Source of the DNA: Streptacidiphilus sp. P02-A3a
GTDB taxonomy: Bacteria; Actinomycetota; Actinomycetes; Streptomycetales; Streptomycetaceae
NCBI RefSeq assembly: GCF_014084105.1
Contig: NZ_CP048289.1
Span: forward strand, 691,922 to 755,921
Length of the DNA: 64,000 bases
Direction of reading: 5' to 3'
Shown here: in pieces, positions 52,061-59,060 of the stretch
Layout of the letters: the number at the start of each line of letters is the position of its first letter
How positions within the stretch are numbered: position 1 is the first letter of the stretch
Notes under the pieces: model-generated
What the model was told of the DNA's origin: nothing
Database searches by the model: none
Seen by the model: only the letters and a program-made list of their open reading frames with translations
Position numbers and translations under genes: made by a program

Positions 52061-53992
52061 TTGTCCCGCATCTTCCACATGTCGCGTACCAGGGTCGTCC
52101 CGGCGGCGCTGGTCGCGGCGGCGCTGGTCTCGGGCTCGGTCATGGGACTGAGCACCGCCCACGCCGCCACCGGTGGGGCTGCCGTCTCGGTCTGGGAGAC
52201 CACGGCCGACCAGAGCCAGCTGCTCGCCCCGCAGACCGGCGCGGTGTTTGCGCCCGGCGGCGGAACCGGCAGCGAGACCATCACCGTCAACCCCGCCACC
52301 AGCTACCAGTCGATGACCGGCTTCGGCGCCTCGCTGACCGACTCCTCGGCCTGGCTGATCGCCAACTCGCCGCAGCGCAACGCCATCATGACCAAGCTGT
52401 TCGACCCGAACCAGGGCATCGGCCTGGACTTCCTGCGGCAGCCGATCGGCGCCTCGGACTTCTCGCTGTCCAGCTACAGCTACGACGACATGCCGGCCGG
52501 TCAGACCGACCCGACGCTGGCGAACTTCTCGGTGGCGCACGACGACAGCTACATCATCCCGCTGCTCCAGCAGGCGTTGAAGCTCAACCCGTCGACCACG
52601 GTGATGGCCACGCCGTGGAGCCCGCCGGGCTGGATGAAGACCAGCGGCTCGATGGTCGGCGGCACCCTGAACACCGCCGACTACCAGGCCTACGCGAACT
52701 ACCTGGTCAAGTTCCTTCAGGCGTACCAGGCGCAGGGGGTGCCGGTCTCCCTGCTCACCGCGCAGAACGAGCCGGAGTACTCGCCGTCCAACTACCCCGG
52801 ATCGACGCTGACGGCCAGTCAGGAAGCCACGCTGATCGGGAACTACCTCGGTCCGGCGCTGAAGGCGTCCGGGCTGGGCACCAAGCTCCTTGCCTACGAC
52901 CACAACTGGAACGACACCAGCTACCCGGAGACCATCCTCGGCAACGCGACCGCCGCCCAGTACGTCTCCGGCGTCGCCTGGCACTGCTACTCGGGCGACC
53001 CCAGCGCGCAGACCACGGTGCACGACGCCTACCCGGGCACCGACACCTACTTCACCGAGTGCTCCGGCAGCCAGTCGGCGAACCCCGCCAACACCTTCTC
53101 GGACTCGCTGGACTGGCAGACCGAGAACCTGATCATCGGCGCCACCCGCAACTGGGCCAAGTCCGTGGCGACCTGGAACATGGCGCTGAACCCGAGCGGC
53201 GGCCCGTCGATGAACTGCACCACCTGCACCGGTGTGGTGACCGTCGACAACACCGCCGGGACCGCCGCCTACAACGCCGAGTACTACTCGCTCGGCCAGG
53301 CCAGCAAGTTCGTCAAGCCGGGCGCGGTCCGGATCGACTCCAACACCTTCGGTTCCGGTGACGTCGAGGACGTCGCCTTCCAGAACCCGGACGGCTCGGA
53401 CGCGCTGGTGGTGCTCAACTCGGACACCGCCAACGCGCACACCTTCAACGTCTCGGAGAACGGCCAGGCGTTCACCTACACCCTGCCCGCGAAGGCGGTG
53501 GCGACCTTCACCTGGACGCCGGGCACCAGCGGCGGCGGCGCGATCAACCCCAGCGCCTGGTACCAGGTGGTCAACACCAACAGCGGCAAGTGCGTGGACG
53601 CCACCGGCGGCGGCACCGCCAACGGCACCGCCGTCCAGCAGTGGTCCTGCACCGGCGGCAACACCAACCAGGAGTGGCAGTTCCAGCCCACCGACAGCGG
53701 CTTCTACAAGGTGGTCACCCGCAACGCCCCCACCGAGGCCTGGGACGTGACCGGCGGTGCCGGAGCCACCGGCAACGGCGTCCCGATCCAGCTGTGGAGC
53801 TACGGCGGCGGCATCAACCAGCAGTGGGAACCGGTGCTCAACGCCGACGGCAGCTACAGCTTCTCGCCGCGCAACAACACCGGTGAGTGCCTGGATGTCA
53901 CCGGGGTCTCCACCGCCGACGGGACCAAGTTGCAGCAGTGGTCCTGCACCGGCGGCGTCTCGCAGAAGTTCACCCTGAACCAGGTCGGCTGA
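52061..53992 (+). CDS. Secreted GH30 glycosidase with ricin-type lectin domain, 643 aa
   Basis: Signal peptide (VVPAALVAAALVSG, cleavage after AHA-ATG). GH30 catalytic domain with GFGASLTDSSAW, acid/base Glu in TAQNEPEYSP (about 236) and nucleophile Glu in YFTECSGS (about 332), then a beta-sandwich. The last 140 residues are a ricin-B beta-trefoil with repeated QQW-type motifs (CVDATGGGTANGTAVQQWSC). Likely beta-glucosylceramidase, beta-1,6-glucanase or xylanase activity on polysaccharide. TTG 52061 has GGAAGGA at 5-nt spacing; ATG 52079 is the alternative start. Probably controlled by the divergent LacI protein. Confidence 0.93.
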   Translation: MSRIFHMSRTRVVPAALVAAALVSGSVMGLSTAHAATGGAAVSVWETTADQSQLLAPQTGAVFAPGGGTGSETITVNPATSYQSMTGFGASLTDSSAWLIANSPQRNAIMTKLFDPNQGIGLDFLRQPIGASDFSLSSYSYDDMPAGQTDPTLANFSVAHDDSYIIPLLQQALKLNPSTTVMATPWSPPGWMKTSGSMVGGTLNTADYQAYANYLVKFLQAYQAQGVPVSLLTAQNEPEYSPSNYPGSTLTASQEATLIGNYLGPALKASGLGTKLLAYDHNWNDTSYPETILGNATAAQYVSGVAWHCYSGDPSAQTTVHDAYPGTDTYFTECSGSQSANPANTFSDSLDWQTENLIIGATRNWAKSVATWNMALNPSGGPSMNCTTCTGVVTVDNTAGTAAYNAEYYSLGQASKFVKPGAVRIDSNTFGSGDVEDVAFQNPDGSDALVVLNSDTANAHTFNVSENGQAFTYTLPAKAVATFTWTPGTSGGGAINPSAWYQVVNTNSGKCVDATGGGTANGTAVQQWSCTGGNTNQEWQFQPTDSGFYKVVTRNAPTEAWDVTGGAGATGNGVPIQLWSYGGGINQQWEPVLNADGSYSFSPRNNTGECLDVTGVSTADGTKLQQWSCTGGVSQKFTLNQVG

Positions 53993-54011
53993 CCTTCCCC
54001 GACCCCGGACC

Positions 54012-54056
54012 CCGTGCCGCTCGCCTGCCGCCCTCCCCGGCGGGCGAGCGGCACGG
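54012..54056 (+). terminator. 14-bp stem hairpin terminator
   Basis: Arms 54012-54025 and 54043-54056 are exact reverse complements around a 17-nt loop, 19 bp after the GH30 stop. Confidence 0.87.
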
Positions 54057-54117
54057 CCGCGTTCACCGGCCCCGCCGTATATAGTGAACGCAGCGTCCGG
54101 AAAAAGGGGAGGCACGG

Positions 54118-55389
54118 ATGGACAGGTCCCACAGCGAGGTGCGGGAGTCGGAACCGGGTACGGTCCGGGTACCCCCGGCCCCGGAACCCGAACTGGCGCT
54201 CTCGCCCGCCCGACTGCGGCTGGTGATCCTGGTGCTCGCCACCGGCTGCGGACTGGCGGTGGCGAACATCTACTACGCCCAGCCGCTGCTCGCCCCGATC
54301 TCCGCGGCCTTCGGGGTCAGCCAGGGCAGCAGCGCGCTGGTGGTCACCCTCACCCAGCTCGGCTACGCCCTCGGCATGGTGCTGCTGCTGCCGCTGGGCG
54401 ACCTGCTGGAGAACCGGGCGCTGGCGGCGCGCACGCTGCTGGTGACCTCGGTGGCCCTGGTCGCCGCCGGGCTCGCGCCGGACTTCGGGGTGTTCCTGGC
54501 CATGTCGGTGCTGGTCGGCGCGACCTCGGTGGTCGCCCAGATCCTGATCCCGTTCGCCGCGCACTTCGCCCCCGAGCAGCAGCGCGGCCGGGTGGTCGGC
54601 ACCGTGATGAGCGGGCTGCTGCTGGGCATCCTGCTGGCCCGCACCGTCTCCAGCCTGGTCGCGGCCGCCTGGGGCTGGCGCACCATCTACCTGGTCTCCG
54701 CGGTGCTGATGGTCGCGCTGTCGGTACTGCTGCTGCGGGTGCTGCCGAAGCGGCAGCCCCACCACAGCGGCGGCTACCCGCAGCTGATGCGGTCCATCGT
54801 CCGGCTGGCCCGGGAGGAGCCCGCGCTGCGGCGCCGGGCGCTGTGCCAGGCGCTGATGTTCGGCGCGTTCAGCTGCTACTGGACCTCGGTCTCGTTCGAG
54901 CTGATCGGGCGGCACCACCTGGGCCAGGTCGGCATCGGGGTGTTCGCCCTGGTCGGCGCGGCGGGCGCGGCGGCGGCGCCGCTGGCCGGACGCCTCGGCG
55001 ACCGGGGGCACGGCCGCCTCGGCAGCGGCGTGGCACTGCTGCTGGCGGTGGCGGCGATGCTGCTGGCCTGCCTCGGCGCGGGCAACCTGCTGCTGCTGGC
55101 GCTGTCCGGGGTGCTGCTCGACCTCGCGGTGCAGGGGCACCAGGTGTTCAGCCAGCGGGAGATCTACGGACTGCGGGCGGACGCCCGGGCGCGGGTCAAC
55201 ACCGTCTTCATGACCTCGGTGTTCCTCGGCGGCGCGCTGGCGTCCGGGGTCTCCGGCGCCGTCCACGACTCCTACGGCTGGACCGGGGTCACCCTGCTCG
55301 GCGGTGCCCTGCCGCTGCTGGCGCTGGCCGTCTGGGGGGTCTCGACGGTACGCCAGCTGCGCGCCGAGGCCCGGCAGCGGCTGGTCTGA
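54118..55389 (+). CDS. MFS transporter, 423 aa
   Basis: About 12 membrane helices. Start region NIYYAQPLLAPI and GYALGMVLLLPLGDLLENR match the arabinose-efflux/YnfM-like branch of drug:H+ antiporters. A hydrophilic tail of 30 residues precedes helix 1. ATG after AAAAGGGGAGGCACGG. Ends 9 bp before the convergent TetR gene, which may control it. Substrate unknown. Confidence 0.92.
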   Translation: MDRSHSEVRESEPGTVRVPPAPEPELALSPARLRLVILVLATGCGLAVANIYYAQPLLAPISAAFGVSQGSSALVVTLTQLGYALGMVLLLPLGDLLENRALAARTLLVTSVALVAAGLAPDFGVFLAMSVLVGATSVVAQILIPFAAHFAPEQQRGRVVGTVMSGLLLGILLARTVSSLVAAAWGWRTIYLVSAVLMVALSVLLLRVLPKRQPHHSGGYPQLMRSIVRLAREEPALRRRALCQALMFGAFSCYWTSVSFELIGRHHLGQVGIGVFALVGAAGAAAAPLAGRLGDRGHGRLGSGVALLLAVAAMLLACLGAGNLLLLALSGVLLDLAVQGHQVFSQREIYGLRADARARVNTVFMTSVFLGGALASGVSGAVHDSYGWTGVTLLGGALPLLALAVWGVSTVRQLRAEARQRLV

Positions 55390-55398
55390 CCGGGCCGC

Positions 55399-56019
55399 TC
55401 AGCCCGCTCCCGCCGGGATCGGCGGCTGCGGGCGCAGCCCGTTCAGCAGCTGCCGGACCATGGTCGCCGCCAGTCCGTCGTGCAGCGGCTCGTGCCCGAT
55501 CAGCAGTCGGTAGTAGACCGGGGCGAACAACTGGTCGACCGCGGCCGGGATGTCGGTGGCGGGGTCCAGTTCACCGCTGGCCACCGCCGCCGTCAGCAGC
55601 CGGATCACCACCTGGCGGCGCGGGCGGATCCAGCGCTCCTCCAGCGCCGCCCTGATGTCCGGGTCGGCCTGGGCGGCGGCCACCAGGTCGGCCATCAGCG
55701 GCCCCGACTCGGTCTCCCGGAACAGCCGCGCCAGCACGCCGAGTTGGGCGGTCAGCTGTTCGCTGAGGGTGCGCTCCGGGTCCACCACGATGGTGTGCGT
55801 GCTCCGGCTGAAGAAGCTCTCCAGCATCACATGGGCGCGCGACGGCCACCACTTGTACACGGTGGCCTTGCTGACCTGGGCGCGGGCCGCGATGGCCTCC
55901 ATGGTCACCGCGTCGATGCCGCCGGTCACCAGCAGGTCGGCCGCCGCGTCCAGCACCGCCGCCCGGGCGCGCTCGCTGCGCGGGCGCCCCCGGGAAGCCC
56001 CTGCCGCCGCCTCGCCCAT
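55399..56019 (-). CDS. TetR-family regulator, 206 aa
   Basis: N-terminal TetR HTH (AVTMEAIAARAQVSKATVYKWWPS) and a C-terminal ligand domain of the TetR_C_11/AcrR-like kind. ATG 56019 follows GGAGGGACACCC. It faces the MFS gene tail-to-tail and the esterase gene head-to-head, so either could be its target. Confidence 0.93.
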   Translation of the reverse strand: MGEAAAGASRGRPRSERARAAVLDAAADLLVTGGIDAVTMEAIAARAQVSKATVYKWWPSRAHVMLESFFSRSTHTIVVDPERTLSEQLTAQLGVLARLFRETESGPLMADLVAAAQADPDIRAALEERWIRPRRQVVIRLLTAAVASGELDPATDIPAAVDQLFAPVYYRLLIGHEPLHDGLAATMVRQLLNGLRPQPPIPAGAG

Positions 56020-56209
56020 GGGTGTCCCTCCGCCGTCCGCGCTGCCGTGGCCACACCGTACAACAGCGTCCCCGACCCAAGATCGCGACCCGAGATCGCG
56101 GCCCGGCGGCGGCGCCCCGGTTCGCCGGACACGCCCGCGCCTCACCGACGGGAGGAGTCGGGAGGACTAGCCTTTCTCCGCGCATAACGGGCGCGGAGAG
56201 GCGGGTGCC

Positions 56210-57361
56210 ATGAGCCCGATCAGCAACTCGTGCCAGCTGTTGACCATCGCACTGGCGTTTGTGTTCGCCCTGGCGACGCTACTGCTGTGGAACCGGCTGC
56301 CCGGTCCGCGCGCGGTGCGCGCGGCCGGTCGGGCGGTACTCCTGGTCGGCGGACAGCTGGCGGCCACGGCCGCCATCCTGGTGTGGATCAACATCGCCAG
56401 CGGCGGACTCATCGTCACCTGGCAGGACCTGCTCGGCAACGAGAGCACCCGGGGCGGTGTCTTCGCCGGTCAGTCCGGCGCGGTGGCCCTGGTCGGGCGC
56501 ACCGTGCCGAAGGCCGTGCTGCTCACCGGGTCGACCCCGACCCGGCGGCGGTTCCGCCCGGCCGCGGACGGCTTCCGGGTGACCACCCTGACCGGGCCCG
56601 GCTCCGGGATCACCGCCCGGGTCTACGTGTGGACGCCGCCGCAGTACGCGGCCGACCCGGGGCGGCAGTTCCCGGTGCTGGAGCTGCTGCACGGGGTGTG
56701 GGGCTCACCGCAGGGCTGGATGGGCCCGATGAACGTGGTGGCCCACCTGGAGGCGGCCGAACGCGGCGGGCAGGTCCACCCGTTCATCCTGGTCGTCCCC
56801 CAGGTCACCCCGGTCCGCGGGCACACCACCCCCGGGGACAACGAGGAGTGCAGCGACATCCCCGGCGACGCCCGGGTCGGCACCTGGCTGACCCGGGACG
56901 TGCGGACGATGGTGCTGGACAGCTTCCGGGCCGAGCCGGGGCCGGAGAGCTGGGGCCTGATGGGCTACTCCACCGGCGGCTTCTGCGCCGCCAAACTGGT
57001 GCTCCAGTACCCGGACCTGTACCGGGCGGCGGTCTCGCTCTCCGGCTACTACACCCCGGACTCGGTCGAGCTGACCGACGATCCGGCGCTCGACCGGGAG
57101 AACAGCCCGCTGTGGCTGGTCGGGCACACCCGGACCCCGGCGGTCTCGCTGCTGATGACCGCCAGCGACCAGGACCTGGTGGACCCGGCCGCGGAGACGG
57201 TCCAGATGATCGCCGCCGCCCGGACCAACCCGCTCGCCCGGGACACCGACGTCCAGTCCTTCACCGCACCGCTGGGCGGCGGCCACAACCAGAGCGCCTG
57301 GGAGAAGATGCTGCCGACCGCCTTCACCTGGCTGTCCCAGCGGCTGACCGGACCCACCTGA
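56210..57361 (+). CDS. Membrane-anchored alpha/beta-hydrolase (esterase/antigen 85-like), 383 aa
   Basis: Two N-terminal membrane helices (IALAFVFALATLLLW and LLVGGQLAATAAILVWI), then an esterase-D/antigen-85-like hydrolase with nucleophile Ser in GLMGYSTGGFCAAK and a late His in GGGHNQSAWEKM. The catalytic domain should face outside the membrane. Followed 25 bp later by a gene encoding only the same membrane part. Substrate unknown; mycolyl-transfer is not expected in a streptomycete. Confidence 0.88.
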   Translation: MSPISNSCQLLTIALAFVFALATLLLWNRLPGPRAVRAAGRAVLLVGGQLAATAAILVWINIASGGLIVTWQDLLGNESTRGGVFAGQSGAVALVGRTVPKAVLLTGSTPTRRRFRPAADGFRVTTLTGPGSGITARVYVWTPPQYAADPGRQFPVLELLHGVWGSPQGWMGPMNVVAHLEAAERGGQVHPFILVVPQVTPVRGHTTPGDNEECSDIPGDARVGTWLTRDVRTMVLDSFRAEPGPESWGLMGYSTGGFCAAKLVLQYPDLYRAAVSLSGYYTPDSVELTDDPALDRENSPLWLVGHTRTPAVSLLMTASDQDLVDPAAETVQMIAAARTNPLARDTDVQSFTAPLGGGHNQSAWEKMLPTAFTWLSQRLTGPT

Positions 57362-57386
57362 CGACCGCCGAAGCCGAGGAACTCTC

Positions 57387-57758
57387 ATGCAACTCACCAG
57401 TGGGACACTCCAGTTCACCACGATCGCGGTCGCCGTCCTGGTCACCTGCGGGGCGGTGCTGCTGTGGAACCGGGTCCGCGGACCGCGTCCGCTGCGGGCG
57501 CTGGCCCGGGTCGGACTGCTGGCGGGCAGCTACGCGGCGACCGCGCTGGCGGTGCTGATCTCGGTCAACATCGCCTACGGCGGTCTGATCGTCAGCGTCA
57601 GCGACCTGTTCAGCGACCCGAACGCGACCCCGGTGCGGCACGCCGGGCACCGGAACCCGGCCGACATCTTCCTGATCGACCGCCCGGCACCGGACTGCCA
57701 TCCCAGCCCGGTACCGCTGCCCGGGTACTGCCTGGAGGAGCCGCCGGGCGACGGCTGA
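57387..57758 (+). CDS. Truncated paralogue of the hydrolase's membrane domain, 123 aa
   Basis: Shares LLLWNR..GPR, two hydrophobic helices and IAYGGLIVSVSDLF with the start of the preceding protein (IASGGLIVTWQDLL), then ends after about 60 residues containing two Cys and many Pro. The hydrolase domain is absent. It is either a partial duplicate in decay or a small membrane partner. The start after AGCCGAGGAACTCTC looks functional. Confidence 0.75.
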   Translation: MQLTSGTLQFTTIAVAVLVTCGAVLLWNRVRGPRPLRALARVGLLAGSYAATALAVLISVNIAYGGLIVSVSDLFSDPNATPVRHAGHRNPADIFLIDRPAPDCHPSPVPLPGYCLEEPPGDG

Positions 57759-57760
57759 CC

Positions 57761-57788
57761 GGCCCGGCCGGGCCACCGCGCGGTGGCC
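57761..57788. terminator. Overlapping GC palindromes between convergent genes
   Basis: Two perfect palindromes, 57761-57774 (14 bp) and 57771-57788 (18 bp), fill the gap between the truncated paralogue and the terpene synthase gene. Likely a two-way terminator. Confidence 0.7.
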
Positions 57789-57800
57789 GCGGCCGGGGCC

Positions 57801-58835
57801 CTAGCGGAAGGCGCCGGACGAGCGGTCGACCCGCACGTCCAGCAGCGACTCAAGGTGCCCGGGCTGGTCCACCGGGGGCGAACCCTCCGGGCGGTAGCGG
57901 GCGGTGTGGCTCTCCCAGTGGAAGTAGCCGGCCATCCAGGCGGCCAGGCCCTCCGCGTACCGCTCGACGGCCCGCCGCTGGACCCGGTCCAGGCCCAGGC
58001 GTACGCACATCTCCGGTACCTCGTGCGAGAGTTGCTGGTACTGGTCGATCATCCACTGGGTCTCGGCCTGCACCGCGGCGGCGGCCTCCGCGCGCCCGCA
58101 CTGCCGCTGGTGCTGCAGGATCACCACCAGGTTGTACACGTCGCCGCGGGGTGCCTCCTTGTTGTAGGAGTACACGTCGTTGCTGAACGCGGGAGCGTCG
58201 GCGGCGAGTTGGCGCATCAGCTTGAGCTGCGGGCTGTGGAAGGCGGCGGCCGGGATCTCGTCCGCGAACCGCTCGATCATGTCCAGTACCGTCTCGGTGC
58301 CGTCCGCACCCCGGCGCAGCATCAGGTACGCCGACCGGTCGGGGACGTCCACCGAGGACTCGGTGGCCCGCAGCCGCCCCAGCGCCTCGCTCGGGTGCGC
58401 GGAGAAGTACCACTCCCAGTTACTCGCCGCCCGCGCCCGCCAGCGTGGGGACATCCCCTCGGAACAGCGCCGCCACAGGTCCGCGAAGGAGGAGTTCACC
58501 GGTGAGTCGGGGATCCGCTTGGTGTCCCCGTGGACGATGGCGACCAGCGAGTCGCAGGCCTGGGTGACGTCGGCCGGGCGCAGCCCCAACTCGCCGTCGA
58601 ACTGGTCGTCGAAGAGGAAGTAGAAGCTGAACAGGTCGGTAGCCAGGGCAAGTTCGTCGGCATCGAGGTCCGGAAAGCTGCGCGCGGCAAGGTCGGGCAT
58701 GTCCCAGCGGTGGTAGAGCTCGATCGCCTCGGGGCTGGTGAGCATGCCGTGCGACTGGAGCCAGTCGAGGTTGTGCGCGGTGGCTGATGCTTGATGGGTG
58801 CTGATGCGCCTGGGGAAAGGGAGGTTCAGCTCCAC
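57801..58835 (-). CDS. Class I terpene synthase, 344 aa
   Basis: Has the Asp-rich DDQFD (residues 76-80) and the NSE triad in NDVYSYNKE (N219, S223, E227), plus a terminal WESHTARY with the conserved Arg-Tyr. Length and motifs fit bacterial sesquiterpene cyclases acting on farnesyl diphosphate. No P450, prenyl transferase or MT is adjacent. GTG start at 58835 lacks a close ribosome-binding site (GAGAGGAG lies about 16 nt upstream). Divergent from a LAL regulator with a palindrome between them. Product cannot be predicted. Confidence 0.95.
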   Translation of the reverse strand: MELNLPFPRRISTHQASATAHNLDWLQSHGMLTSPEAIELYHRWDMPDLAARSFPDLDADELALATDLFSFYFLFDDQFDGELGLRPADVTQACDSLVAIVHGDTKRIPDSPVNSSFADLWRRCSEGMSPRWRARAASNWEWYFSAHPSEALGRLRATESSVDVPDRSAYLMLRRGADGTETVLDMIERFADEIPAAAFHSPQLKLMRQLAADAPAFSNDVYSYNKEAPRGDVYNLVVILQHQRQCGRAEAAAAVQAETQWMIDQYQQLSHEVPEMCVRLGLDRVQRRAVERYAEGLAAWMAGYFHWESHTARYRPEGSPPVDQPGHLESLLDVRVDRSSGAFR

Positions 58836-58888
58836 GATTGGATTGCATCTCCTCTCACAGTCGGACTCAAGTGTTCACGACGCTACTA

Positions 58889-58903
58889 GAAAGTGTCACT
58901 TTC
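58889..58903. promoter_or_regulatory. 15-bp palindrome between terpene synthase and LAL regulator
   Basis: GAAAGTGTCACTTTC is a perfect palindrome with one central base, in the 225-bp divergent promoter region. It may be the binding site of the adjacent regulator or of another repressor. Confidence 0.7.
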
Positions 58904-59060
58904 AAGCAGTCTGCAATCAGTCACTCGGCCCTGGGACAGCGGGGTGGGGGTGCCGGGTTCCGACACTGGCGAAGTCCAGTGATACGACGTCAAAAGGTAT
59001 GTGAGCGGCCATCGGAGTGGATAGCCTCGGGGCACGGAGACTGGCGAGTGGGAGCGAACA

